DNA of 28,779 bases, taken from NCBI GenBank assembly GCA_027022775.1, contig JALVXO010000234.1:1-28779 (forward strand), written 5' to 3'. Position 1 is the first letter of the stretch. Each line of letters begins with the position of its first letter. Both the position numbers and the translations under genes were made by a program. The notes under the pieces were generated by a model. It worked only from the letters and a program-made list of their open reading frames with translations, had not been told where the DNA came from and searched no databases. This DNA comes from Campylobacteraceae bacterium (GTDB taxonomy: Bacteria; Campylobacterota; Campylobacteria; Campylobacterales; Sulfurovaceae). Of the stretch, positions 16,210-24,665 are shown one piece after another.

Positions 16210-16467
16210 ATGGCTTTAAAAATAAATGATGAGTGTATAGCTTGTGACGCTTGCAGAGAAGAGTGTCCAACAGGCTCTATTGAAGAGAATGATCCAATTT
16301 ATATAATAGATAGCGACAGGTGCACAGAATGTGTCGGTTTTTTTGATGAGCCTCAATGTATTTCAGTATGTCCGGTAGATTGCATTACTACTGATCCGGA
16401 TAATATTGAAAGTGCTGAAGAGTTGCAGTATAAACTTAAACAGTTAGAGAAAGAGGGCATAATTTAA
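16210..16467 (+). CDS. fdxB: 2[4Fe-4S] ferredoxin (YfhL/FdxB-like)
   Basis: An 85-residue electron carrier with two cluster-binding motifs: C9, C12, C15 and C19 (CIACDACREECP), then C38, C41, C50 and C54, where eight residues separate C41 and C50. That insert and the C-terminal helix mark the Alvin/YfhL type of low-potential ferredoxin. AAAGG lies before the ATG. Its TAA shares one base with the ATG of the phosphatase gene, so they are coupled. In C. jejuni a ferredoxin (fdxB) sits between cosR and a Ppx/GppA gene in the same order, recalled from memory. Its redox partner is unknown. Confidence 0.88.
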   Translation: MALKINDECIACDACREECPTGSIEENDPIYIIDSDRCTECVGFFDEPQCISVCPVDCITTDPDNIESAEELQYKLKQLEKEGII

Positions 16468-17939
16468 TGCCCAAAAGAGTTGCAATTATAGATATCGGCT
16501 CAAATTCGAGCAGAGTTGTAATTTTTCAAAGAACAAGCAGATACGGTTTTCATTTAATAGCTCAAAAAAAAGCTACAGTCAGAGTTTCTGAAGGAAGCTT
16601 CATAAATAACGGATATCTCCAAGAAAAAGCGATTGAAAGAACCATAAATGCTTTAAAAGTTTTTAAAACAATTATTAAAGATTACAAAGCAAAAAAAGTA
16701 TTGGCCGTAGCCACAGCAGCTGTAAGAAATGCGCCAAACAGATACCATTTTATAAAAAAAGTCAAAGAAGAAACAGGAATAAAAATAAAAGTTATCGATG
16801 GCAATAAAGAGGCCTATTTTGGCGCTGTTGCGGCAAAAAACCTTTTACCTATAGACAGTGAAACTTTAACTGTGGATATAGGCGGCGGCTCTACCGATAT
16901 GGCGCTTATCAAAAACGGCAAAATAGAAGAGACACTATCTTTAAACCTCGGCACAATTAAAATAAAAGAGCTCTTTTTTGATAAAAAGCTTGATATTTCA
17001 TCTGCTTCAGAGTATATAAAAAATGAATTAAAAAAAATCCCCAGCCATTTTAAAGGAAAACAGATTGTTGCAATAGGCGGAGTATTAAGAACTTTAACAA
17101 AATCTATAATGGAAAACAGCCGCTACAGTTTCAAAAAAATACACGCTTTTGAATATGATTTTAATAAGGAACTCCCTTTTATCTATTCAATTTTAAATGC
17201 AAAAAATGACAAAGATTTAAAAAAGCTTTTTATTAAAGAGAGCCGGTTTGACACAATTAAAGAGGGGGTTTTAATCTTTAAATTGTTATTAGAGCAGTTA
17301 AAAAGCAGCAAAGTAATTACCAGCGGTGTGGGAATAAGGGAAGGGATTTTTTTGCATGATATGTTAAGAGGCAGCGGCGGAAACTTTCCAAAAGAGTTAA
17401 ACCCAAGTATTGTCAGCATTACAGACAGATTGGATATGCTGGATATTTCCTACAAAGAAAAGATTAAAGCAGCAAAAAAACTTTACAATATATTAAAAGA
17501 GTTTATTGGAAAAGAGGATTATCAAAAGCAGCTGATAGATGCTATTAAAATTTCAAATGTCGGCAAAACATTAACAATTTATAATGAACATAAACATGCA
17601 TATTATATAGCAAGCGCCGAATTAAATTGGCAATATACGCATAAAGATATGCTTTTAATCGCTACAATTATGCGCTCCAAAGGTGACAAACTGGTTTATA
17701 AACCTTTGCAAAAAGAGCATGAACAGCTTTTGCCTTCCAAAAAAGTTTTAAAATGGCTCGGTTTTATTTATACTCTCATTGATGTTATATACAGTTACAA
17801 ATCTGATAATGTTGTAGATTTTGAATTTAAAAATAAAACCTTAATAGTAAAATCAAAAAAATGCTCTTTACCTATATTTTTTGATGATATTAAAAACTTA
17901 AAACTTCCAGAAGATTTTAAAATTGAGTTAAAAGCGTAA
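16467..17939 (+). CDS. Ppx/GppA family exopolyphosphatase or pppGpp phosphatase
   Basis: This 490-residue protein has the actin-like ATPase fold of the Ppx/GppA family: phosphate-1 loop DIGSNSSRVVIF (residues 9-20), AVATAAVRNAPN, phosphate-2 loop TVDIGGGSTDMALI (near 138-151) and AIGGVLRTLTK. The C-terminal third (about 310-490) is the HD-like helical domain of longer family members. It removes terminal phosphate from polyphosphate or from pppGpp; sequence does not decide between them. Translation is coupled to the ferredoxin. A phosphate transporter and a PhoB/PhoR-like system elsewhere in the window may share phosphate physiology, but no link is shown. Confidence 0.9.
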   Translation: MPKRVAIIDIGSNSSRVVIFQRTSRYGFHLIAQKKATVRVSEGSFINNGYLQEKAIERTINALKVFKTIIKDYKAKKVLAVATAAVRNAPNRYHFIKKVKEETGIKIKVIDGNKEAYFGAVAAKNLLPIDSETLTVDIGGGSTDMALIKNGKIEETLSLNLGTIKIKELFFDKKLDISSASEYIKNELKKIPSHFKGKQIVAIGGVLRTLTKSIMENSRYSFKKIHAFEYDFNKELPFIYSILNAKNDKDLKKLFIKESRFDTIKEGVLIFKLLLEQLKSSKVITSGVGIREGIFLHDMLRGSGGNFPKELNPSIVSITDRLDMLDISYKEKIKAAKKLYNILKEFIGKEDYQKQLIDAIKISNVGKTLTIYNEHKHAYYIASAELNWQYTHKDMLLIATIMRSKGDKLVYKPLQKEHEQLLPSKKVLKWLGFIYTLIDVIYSYKSDNVVDFEFKNKTLIVKSKKCSLPIFFDDIKNLKLPEDFKIELKA

Positions 17940-17954
17940 AAATACGCTTTTATT

Positions 17955-19973
17955 TTAATAGTGGCTTTGGATAGAAAGCTCAAATGTAGCCGTTCTGTCA
18001 CCTTTGTGTTTGTTAATAGGTTTTGCAAAAATCAGGTTGATTGGTCCAAACGGAGAACGCCACTCAATTTGTGCACCTACAGATGCTCTTTTAATCTCGC
18101 TTAAAGAGTCAGTCCCAATCATACCATAATCTACAAATGCAGTCAGTCTCATATTTTTTGTCCAATTTAAAGGAATGCTTGCTTCTACTGTATTAACTAA
18201 ACTTTTAAACCCTCCAACTCTGTCGCCATTACTGTTATACGGAGAGATAGAAGCCGGAGAATATCCTCTTACGCCCCAGGCTGCACCGCCGAGGAAAAGT
18301 CTCTCTGCCCTAGGTGTCAAACCTTTATCAGATATATAGCCGCCTCTTAATTTATATCTTAAAATCAAATCGTAATCTAACTGATCTTTTAAGCTGTAAT
18401 ATGCAGCAAATTTAAATTCTGTTTTTAAGTACTCTGCATAGTGATCTTTAGCACCTTTGCCTAAACCTGCATATTCCAAATATAAATTGGCATAAAAACC
18501 TTTTCTTGGAACATAGTAGTCATCTGTATTATCAAAGGTTATAGAGGCTGTCAAAGCAGATTTTTTATAAGATTCATAATCTATATTCCATTTATCATAA
18601 TCACTGTATTTTACACTAGAATAGATATATCCGACAGATGCGGTTATATATCTTGTTAATTTTCTTCCGATGCTTATATAACCGCCTGTTTCTTTTTTAG
18701 TATAATCAATAAACTCATATTTCTGTTTAAATACGCCAAAAGACAAACTGTATAATGAATCAAAAACTCTAGGGTCAGTTAAAGATATAGCATAGTTGTA
18801 AGATTTTTTTGTTCTCTCTAGTGAAAGACTATACCCTATTCCTGTTCCCATTAAATTTTTATCAGAAATTGAAGCATTTATACCAAATCCGTCATAACTT
18901 CCATAACTTAAACCTGCCATAATGCTGCCGGTATGAGCTTCCCTAACATTAACATCCAAATCTACCGCATCCCCTCCAACTCTTTTTGGCACTATTTCAA
19001 CGCTGTCAAAAAATCCTGTTCTTTGAAGCTCATTTTTACTGTCTTTTAAATCTTGAAGATTAAATGTATCGCCTGGCGCAAGATAAATGTATCTTCTTAC
19101 AACATGGTCTTTTGTTTTTGTATTGCCTGAAATTTTAACATCGTTAATTCTGATTTTTTGCCCTAAATTAACCGTATAAGTCACATCGATAGTATGGGTA
19201 TCATCATGCTTTTGAAATCTAGGCTGGGCTTGTGCAAAAGCATAACCTTTATTTCCTGCCAATTCGATTAAGTGGTTTAAGTCATTACGCAATTTTTGAA
19301 CATTAAACACTTTGCCTTTTTTTAATTCAAAATCCTCTTGGATTTTTTTCATATCAAAGCCGGGAATTGGTTCAACATTTACACTGGAAACCTTATAAGG
19401 CTCTCCTTCGTGCCTAATTGTAAAAGTCACCTCAGCACTTTTTGCAGAAAAATCGGTTTTCATTAAAGGTTTGTCAACCTGAACATCAAGATAACCTCTT
19501 TTTAAATATTCATCTCTTACTTTTGCCTGATCATACTCCAATGCAGAAGGGATTGCTTCGCCGCCTCCGGTCAGCCACGAGAAAAACCCTCCCGGTTTAT
19601 TCACAATAGCATCTTCCAAAACAGAATCAGGGATAGCTTTATTTCCAATAAATGTAACTTTTTTTACTTTTATTGGATCGCCTTTATCTACATTGAACTT
19701 AACTTTTACACCGTCATCTTCCGGTTTTGCATCTACAGTTACTTTTGCATCAACATAACCGGACTGTTTAAGAGCTTCCTGTAAGTTGTGCGCAGCTGCC
19801 TGAAGCGCACCTATAGAGTACTCATCCCCCTCATGAATACCGGTAATTGCCTGGACTTTATCTTCAGAAATCCCCCTGGAATCGATTGTTTTAATTTTGC
19901 CGGAAAGTTCAGGCAGATTGGCAAACAGTGCAGAAGCAGCTACCATTGAAATTAATGCTACTTTTTTTAACAT
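17955..19973 (-). CDS. bamA: Outer membrane protein assembly factor BamA
   Basis: A 672-residue Omp85 protein that inserts beta-barrel proteins into the outer membrane. A signal peptide (residues 1-19, ending ALFA) is followed by what I count as four POTRA domains (about 20-330), clearest in VKKVTFIGNKAIPD and INDVKISGNTKTKDHVV. A 16-strand barrel then follows, with the lid motif VRGYSPASIS and a final part WRSPFGPINLIFAKP. E. coli BamA has five POTRAs. The last residue is Tyr (FELSIQSHY) instead of the more usual Phe. AAAGG precedes the ATG. The end faces the phosphatase gene 15 bases away. Confidence 0.94.
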   Translation of the reverse strand: MLKKVALISMVAASALFANLPELSGKIKTIDSRGISEDKVQAITGIHEGDEYSIGALQAAAHNLQEALKQSGYVDAKVTVDAKPEDDGVKVKFNVDKGDPIKVKKVTFIGNKAIPDSVLEDAIVNKPGGFFSWLTGGGEAIPSALEYDQAKVRDEYLKRGYLDVQVDKPLMKTDFSAKSAEVTFTIRHEGEPYKVSSVNVEPIPGFDMKKIQEDFELKKGKVFNVQKLRNDLNHLIELAGNKGYAFAQAQPRFQKHDDTHTIDVTYTVNLGQKIRINDVKISGNTKTKDHVVRRYIYLAPGDTFNLQDLKDSKNELQRTGFFDSVEIVPKRVGGDAVDLDVNVREAHTGSIMAGLSYGSYDGFGINASISDKNLMGTGIGYSLSLERTKKSYNYAISLTDPRVFDSLYSLSFGVFKQKYEFIDYTKKETGGYISIGRKLTRYITASVGYIYSSVKYSDYDKWNIDYESYKKSALTASITFDNTDDYYVPRKGFYANLYLEYAGLGKGAKDHYAEYLKTEFKFAAYYSLKDQLDYDLILRYKLRGGYISDKGLTPRAERLFLGGAAWGVRGYSPASISPYNSNGDRVGGFKSLVNTVEASIPLNWTKNMRLTAFVDYGMIGTDSLSEIKRASVGAQIEWRSPFGPINLIFAKPINKHKGDRTATFELSIQSHY

Positions 19974-19994
19974 TTCAGACCCTTTAAATAAAGT

Positions 19995-20000
19995 ATTATA
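19995..20000 (-). promoter_or_regulatory. Candidate -10 box of bamA
   Basis: Perfect TATAAT on the minus strand, 21 bases upstream of the bamA start, in a very AT-rich 150-bp region without other genes. Confidence 0.45.
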
Positions 20001-20123
20001 GATATAATGATATCTTTTTTTTAGTAAAAAATAGTTTTTTTATGGCATAAAAACATTTTTATTGAATTTTTTAAAAAAATCTATTACAAAAATTAGCACA
20101 AATAAACCATATTTTCTATAAAC

Positions 20124-21911
20124 CTAATCCAGTTTTTCTATTGTAACTTTTACATCTCCATAACATGCCATGTCGCCTTCTTGGCTTGAGACCGGCGGAG
20201 TTAAGTTATTTACCCCTTTTACGCCGCAATATATTAAAACCGTATCATTTCTTAATTTATCTGTAACTTCTGCAGTCAATTCCAAGCTTCCCCATATCGA
20301 TTTTACCAAAACCCTGCTGCCGCTTTCTATATTCAGATTTGGAGGTATATAAACTGCCGGTTTAGGTCTTTCAAATTGAAAATTTAAAGTTTTATTGCTT
20401 TTTGGAGTGAGCAGCCAAAACTCTTCTGATTGAGTTATTCTGTTTTTTCTAAATCTTCTTAATGCTTTTATATCTTCAAAATCATCATAAAAATCGTCAA
20501 TAAACTCAAACTCTTCGCCGCCTTTTTCGCCAAACCCCTCTTTGTATGGAATTTCATTAAAATTAGGGCTTATATATCTGTTTTCGGTTTTAATAGTCTG
20601 GTTTAACCAAAAATCAATATAATAATTTTCGCTCTCTATCGGTTCTAAATTTAACCGCTTCAGTATCTCTTGAGTAAAATCGTACTCGCTTATTCCTATA
20701 TCACTATCGTAAACTTTATTCATCTTTTGAACATATTGATGACCATAAGAGAGTCTTACATCATCTTTTTCTAAAAAGTTTTTAGCCGGTATTATAATAT
20801 TTGCCAGTTTACTTGTTTCATTTTCATAGAGCCCGAAATAGATCAGATTTTCTACCTGTTTTAATTCGTTTATAACCCTGCTGCTGCAGGGCATAGACTC
20901 TGCCGGATTTCCACCCTGAACTATTACAGTTTTATATTTCGAAAACGGGGTGGTAGCAATAGGTTCTGTTTTGGTTTTTACCTCAAAAGGGTTATTAAAT
21001 CCAAGTTTTGAATTAGAAAGGTAACTAACACCGCACCCCTCTTTTCCAAAAAGCCCCATCAGCGCTGCCAAAGCATCTATTGCGCGCAGTGTAGAGTCTC
21101 CTATTTCATATCTTTGAACACCTGCACCCACAAGAAAAACAACTCTTTTATTCTGCAGCATTAAAAGAAAATCGCCTATATCGCTTAAACTTAAACCTAT
21201 ATGCTCCAAAATAGCTTTTATTCTAAATGTTCTGGTAAATTCATAATACTCTTCATATTCACTTGCAAACTCTTCAAGCCACTCCCTGTCTTCAGCATTT
21301 TCCATAATAATAAAACGGGCAAGTATTGTTGCTAAATAGAAATCGCTTCTTGGTTTTACCTGCAGATGCAAATTGGCCATTTTTGCAATTTTTGTTTTTA
21401 CAGGATCTATTACAATGATTTCTTTATCTTGAATATAAGGCATTAAATGGGCATTTGTTACTGTTACATTGCGTCCCCATACAACTACAACTTCGCTTTT
21501 TGCTATCTGCTCTATCGGAAGCAGTCTGTTAACCCCCCTGCCCGCTTCTATTCCTGCATTCCCTGCACCGTCGCACAAAGTGCCATGGGTCAAAACGCCG
21601 GCTGTTTTAGAAGCCAGCAGGTTTGTTACCAGTTGCATTATACCCAGATTTCCAGAACCCCGCCACAAAAGCCACTCTTTTTGCAAAGCTTTTGCCACAG
21701 CATCAAGAGCCTCTTCCATAGAAACTTCTTTTCCGTTTACTACCGGTTTTTCAACTCTTTTAGTTTCGTGAATATGTTTATTTAAATGTGCGCAAAGCAC
21801 TCCATTGGTATAAGGATTAGCGTTGCCAGCTACAAGTTTTTTAGGGCGGCTGGGATCGCACACTATCGAACAGGCATCAAAGCAGTCTAAAGGGCATGCA
21901 GTTTGTATCAT
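20124..21911 (-). CDS. Molybdopterin-dependent oxidoreductase
   Basis: A 595-residue catalytic subunit of the DMSO reductase superfamily. At the N-terminus CPLDCFDAC and GVLC (C6, C10, C14 and C40) would bind a [4Fe-4S] cluster; C18 is an extra cysteine. HGTLCDGAGNAG gives C113 as the likely molybdenum ligand. VVVWGRNVTVTNAH and VQGGNPAESMPCS are cofactor-binding stretches, and a molybdopterin dinucleotide-binding domain begins near residue 475. There is no Tat signal, so it is probably cytoplasmic. An unusual acidic stretch (EEFEFIDDFYDDFED, near residue 440) precedes that domain. It is short for the family (often 650-800). Its ATG overlaps the adaptor gene's TGA (ATGA). No iron-sulphur or membrane subunit is adjacent, and the substrate is unknown. 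Confidence 0.88.
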   Translation of the reverse strand: MIQTACPLDCFDACSIVCDPSRPKKLVAGNANPYTNGVLCAHLNKHIHETKRVEKPVVNGKEVSMEEALDAVAKALQKEWLLWRGSGNLGIMQLVTNLLASKTAGVLTHGTLCDGAGNAGIEAGRGVNRLLPIEQIAKSEVVVVWGRNVTVTNAHLMPYIQDKEIIVIDPVKTKIAKMANLHLQVKPRSDFYLATILARFIIMENAEDREWLEEFASEYEEYYEFTRTFRIKAILEHIGLSLSDIGDFLLMLQNKRVVFLVGAGVQRYEIGDSTLRAIDALAALMGLFGKEGCGVSYLSNSKLGFNNPFEVKTKTEPIATTPFSKYKTVIVQGGNPAESMPCSSRVINELKQVENLIYFGLYENETSKLANIIIPAKNFLEKDDVRLSYGHQYVQKMNKVYDSDIGISEYDFTQEILKRLNLEPIESENYYIDFWLNQTIKTENRYISPNFNEIPYKEGFGEKGGEEFEFIDDFYDDFEDIKALRRFRKNRITQSEEFWLLTPKSNKTLNFQFERPKPAVYIPPNLNIESGSRVLVKSIWGSLELTAEVTDKLRNDTVLIYCGVKGVNNLTPPVSSQEGDMACYGDVKVTIEKLD

Positions 21912-22705
21912 TTAATTTCTACCTTTATTAATGTTGAAAATTTGGCAAATGGCTTTAACACTATTTCAGCTCTGTAAGAAGAAATATATTTGCTGTCTGC
22001 AATTTTCCAAATTTTATTGAATTTTAAATCTGTTTTTTTCCCATTTATATATATTTTTTTATTTTTTAAATTTTTTAACTCTTCATCGCTTAAAAAAATT
22101 GTCAGCTTTGCCATGCTGATATCGCTTAGGGTTGCTAAATTCATACCTGCTGTAACAAGTTCGCCTTTTCTTACAAAAAGTTTATAAAGATATCTGTTTT
22201 TGGCAAATATCGATTTTTTTGATATTGTATCGGTTAATGCTGCAATTTTTTGCTCAAGTTCTGTTTTTTGGTTTTTTAAATTTAAAATCTTCTCCTGTGT
22301 TAAAAAAAGCTGGTTTTTTGCAGAAACATAAGCGGCAAAAATTGTTATTTTACTATTTTCTGAAGTGCTTACAACATTGGCTATTTTTTCATAAAGCCTT
22401 TTTTTCTTTTTTAAATTTTCTTTTAAAGTTTTTAACATATTTTGATTTAACTCAATCATCTTCTTTATAAACATTAGAGACTCTTCTGTTTTTTTCAGCC
22501 TTATTTTATCAAGAGCATCATCTATTTTTATAATTAAACCGTTGGCCATCTTGCCTTCTAAAGATTCTTTGGCAACAGTAACCCTGCCTGAAACTTCAGA
22601 CTTAACAGTAATAGTCTCAATCGGTTCAAGTTTTGCGTAATGGATTTTAGCAGATAAACTTGTTACAACAGATATTATCAATAATATTTTCTTATAATAT
22701 CTCAT
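21908..22705 (-). CDS. Periplasmic adaptor-like protein (HlyD/RND membrane fusion type)
   Basis: A 265-residue protein with a signal peptide (residues 1-19, ending SLSA). Next is a half lipoyl-like stretch (IETITVKSEVSGRVT), a long helical hairpin (about 65-165, rich in Lys and Glu) and the second half (LYKLFVRKGELVTAGMNLATLSD), followed by a beta-barrel-like part. This is the order of membrane fusion proteins of tripartite efflux systems, but it is short and there is no pump or outer membrane channel beside it. Its TGA overlaps the ATG of the molybdoenzyme, so the two are cotranslated. The pairing is odd, because one protein is periplasmic and the other appears cytoplasmic. The ribosome site is weak. 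Confidence 0.75.
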   Translation of the reverse strand: MRYYKKILLIISVVTSLSAKIHYAKLEPIETITVKSEVSGRVTVAKESLEGKMANGLIIKIDDALDKIRLKKTEESLMFIKKMIELNQNMLKTLKENLKKKKRLYEKIANVVSTSENSKITIFAAYVSAKNQLFLTQEKILNLKNQKTELEQKIAALTDTISKKSIFAKNRYLYKLFVRKGELVTAGMNLATLSDISMAKLTIFLSDEELKNLKNKKIYINGKKTDLKFNKIWKIADSKYISSYRAEIVLKPFAKFSTLIKVEIK

Positions 22706-22752
22706 AGCTCAATTTTTTATTGGTAATATACCCAAAAAAAGCTAAAAAGAAT

Positions 22753-22758
22753 ATTATA
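22753..22758 (-). promoter_or_regulatory. Candidate -10 box of the adaptor-molybdoenzyme operon
   Basis: Perfect TATAAT on the minus strand, beginning two bases after the end of the rnpB P1 helix and 47 bases before the adaptor ATG. Alternatively the operon may be read through from rnpB. Confidence 0.4.
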
Positions 22759-22954
22759 CTGCGGGTATAGCTGTAAGCCGGGTTCTGTATTAGACAGTTA
22801 TTTATCTAGGCCGGCCATTGCTGACCGGCTCAAGCGAAGCACACAAATTGCAAGGCGGTTACCTGGTGCTTCTTGCTGCGGGTTGGGTTTACCTGGCTGC
22901 CCGTGTCGCCACAGGCACCGGTGGTCTCTTACACCACCCTTTCACCCTTACCAA

Positions 22955-23034
22955 GAAAATGGGGTGTGACCTCAAAAGTTTTGTTGCATTACAATGAAAC
23001 TTTTGCGGGTCTGACCCCAATTTCTGGCGGTCTG
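22955..23034. repeat. Long imperfect palindrome forming the rnpB P12 arm
   Basis: The arms pair in blocks: GAAA with TTTC, TGGGGT with ACCCCA, GACC with GGTC, and AAAAGTTT with AAACTTTT. The loop of about 14 nt contains CATTGTAATG. The GGGGTCAGACC part resembles REP-type palindromes. Confidence 0.75.
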
Positions 23035-23113
23035 CTCTCTGTTGCACTTGCCCTCGCATTGCTGCGGCCGCCCGTTAGGCGGAACCCTGCCTTGCTGCAG
23101 CCCGGACTTTCCT

Positions 23114-23223
23114 CCTGCCCATACTTGATGTTATCCCGGTTAAAAAAAAGCAATCTTGGCTGTTTGAAATTTCAACATTTAATTTTTTAAACCTGCAAGC
23201 AAATAACATCAAGTATGGGCAGG
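23114..23223. repeat. Perfect 21-bp inverted repeat of the rnpB P3 arm
   Basis: Positions 23114-23134 and 23203-23223 are exact inverted copies. The 68 bases between them are AT-rich and contain TTGAAATTTCAA (a palindrome). They also contain, on the minus strand, GGTTTAAAAAA and TTTTTTTTAACC, which can pair as a second stem. Confidence 0.95.
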
Positions 23224-23249
23224 CAACCATCTGCTATACCCGCGCGCAC

Positions 23250-23278
23250 ATTATAACAAAATTTTTAGCTTTTTGCAA
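23250..23278 (-). promoter_or_regulatory. Promoter of rnpB
   Basis: On the minus strand TTGCAA (23278-23273), a 17-base spacer and perfect TATAAT (23255-23250). Start of transcription is predicted at 23243, exactly where the P1 helix begins. Confidence 0.8.
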
Positions 23279-23284
23279 CCGGTT

Positions 23285-24550
23285 TTATATCTCATTTCCA
23301 TTTTTTAAGATATCCAGGCCAAACTCATTCCGAAGCTTATATACAGCATCATCCAGTTTTTTCTGTTTAATATCTTCATTTATATCTAGTAAAGAAACTG
23401 TTTTCTTGGAATTGGCAAAATTTGAAACAGAAACTCTTAACTTTATTGCTCCCCTGTTTTTGCGCCAAATCTCTTTTAAAAGTTTAGTTAAAGACTCTTT
23501 TAAAAGATGTTCATTAAATACTCTGTCGCTTCTTTTGCCGGCTTTAACTTTAGAGCCGTCATCATAATTGATTTTTAATTCAAAACGCTGCGGGTTAACT
23601 TTTGCTTTATGGCACATATAAGCGATATGGCGCGCCATTATTACAACCCTTCTTTTTATCTCTTCATAATCATAAACTGCATCAAATGTTCTGCTTAAAC
23701 CTATTGATTTTTTCGGCTCTTTCTCTCTAATGCTGCCGCTGTTTTCCAGACACACCCTGTTATAAAGTTCAATTCCCGGCAGTTTCCAACGGTAAAGCAG
23801 CTCTTTATTGCAGCAAATATCTCCTAAAGTTTTAATACCGTATTTATGAAGTTTTTTGCTAAAACCTTTGCCAATTCCTGCAAACTCTTCTATGGGAATA
23901 TTTTGAATAAACTCTTTATGGTTTTTTACATAATAGACTCCAAAGGGTTTAGCTTTTGATGTTGCAAGCTTTGCAATGTATTTTGCCTTTGCCACCCCGA
24001 TTGAGACAGGAATTTTAAATTTTTTATAAATCCGGCTTTGTAAATCTTTAGCAAAAAGTTCAGTTTTCTCATCATCTATCCAGCCGTCTAAAAGTCCAAA
24101 AAATTCATCTATACTGTACTGCTCAACTTTTGGAATTTGTTTTTTTAAAAATAAAAAAATCGCTTTTGAAAGTTTATGGTAAAGGGTATAATTTGCCGGA
24201 ACCACAACCATTTTTGGGCATAAACTTAAAGCTTTTGCAATAGCCATACCGGTTTTAACCCCGCAGTTTCTGGCTTCATAACTTGCAGTAGTAATAATTC
24301 CTCTTATTTTTTCCCTGCCATTTACATTATCTACAAAATAGTTTTTAAAAGTACGCTCAAAATCGGAATGAAATACAGGTGTAACAAAAGCTCCGCTGTT
24401 TATATTTAAAAGTTTAATATTTTGTCTGTTGCGGCTAAAAATTTCCAAATTGCTTCTGCTCCCTACTGCTGCAGGGCGGTTTAACAATTTAGAATTGACT
24501 GTTCTTTCTGCCGATATAAAAAAGCTGTCTATATCTATATGTAAAAACAT
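23285..24550 (-). CDS. Y-family DNA polymerase (DinB/UmuC type)
   Basis: A 421-residue translesion polymerase. The catalytic acidic residues lie in HIDIDSFF (D6, D8) and QYSIDEFFG (D148, E149). KAKYIAKLATSKAKP and FAGIGKGFSKKLHKYGIKTLGDI are the palm end and thumb helix-hairpin-helix. SIGLSRTFDAV begins the little finger domain. Residues 31-83, between RPAAVG and GIITTASYEAR, form an insertion of about 50 residues compared with E. coli DinB, where these motifs are nearly adjacent. It has no obvious beta-clamp motif of the QL(S/D)LF form at the C-terminus. AGG lies seven bases before the ATG. It runs toward rnpB, with the rnpB promoter just beyond its stop. No LexA-like box was seen. Confidence 0.9.
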   Translation of the reverse strand: MFLHIDIDSFFISAERTVNSKLLNRPAAVGSRSNLEIFSRNRQNIKLLNINSGAFVTPVFHSDFERTFKNYFVDNVNGREKIRGIITTASYEARNCGVKTGMAIAKALSLCPKMVVVPANYTLYHKLSKAIFLFLKKQIPKVEQYSIDEFFGLLDGWIDDEKTELFAKDLQSRIYKKFKIPVSIGVAKAKYIAKLATSKAKPFGVYYVKNHKEFIQNIPIEEFAGIGKGFSKKLHKYGIKTLGDICCNKELLYRWKLPGIELYNRVCLENSGSIREKEPKKSIGLSRTFDAVYDYEEIKRRVVIMARHIAYMCHKAKVNPQRFELKINYDDGSKVKAGKRSDRVFNEHLLKESLTKLLKEIWRKNRGAIKLRVSVSNFANSKKTVSLLDINEDIKQKKLDDAVYKLRNEFGLDILKNGNEI

Positions 24551-24665
24551 TTTAAACCTGTTGATGATTAATTAATGGCACTGTTTTTAATTTGTAAAGT
24601 TTTAGAGTGTTTATGCTGCTTTGTTTGAAACTCTGCAGCCTGTATTGGCTGAAGCTGCTGTAAAA

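Larger units (their letters stand above)
22761..23243 (-). ncRNA. rnpB: RNase P RNA, bacterial type A, with enlarged P3 and P12 arms
   Basis: The catalytic RNA that matures tRNA 5' ends. On the minus strand the universal blocks occur in order: GAGGAAAGTCCGGGC, GTGCAACAGAGAGCA, GGTAAGGGTGAAAGGGTGG, CCAGGTAAACCC, GCCTAGATAAATAACTGTC and ACAGAACCCGGCTTA. The ends pair as P1 (GCGGGTATAGC with GCTATACCCGC), and AGATGGTT pairs with AACTGTCT as P2. The length is about 483 nt, roughly 100 more than E. coli. The extra length lies in P3 (a perfect 21-bp stem, 23203-23223 with 23114-23134, capped by 68 nt) and P12 (22955-23034). A consensus promoter lies just upstream. A 105-codon open frame on the other strand is not a gene. 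Confidence 0.97.

Noticed and set aside
22873..23190. Open frame of 105 codons on the plus strand
   Set aside because: It lies wholly antisense to rnpB, whose conserved blocks explain the sequence.
23114..23223. Perfect inverted repeat considered as transposon ends or a CRISPR-like array
   Set aside because: There are only two inverted copies and they sit exactly at the P3 position of rnpB, flanked by its conserved core.
24600..24665. Possible terminator downstream of rimP
   Set aside because: The CAGCC/GGCTG stem is only five pairs and no T run follows it.
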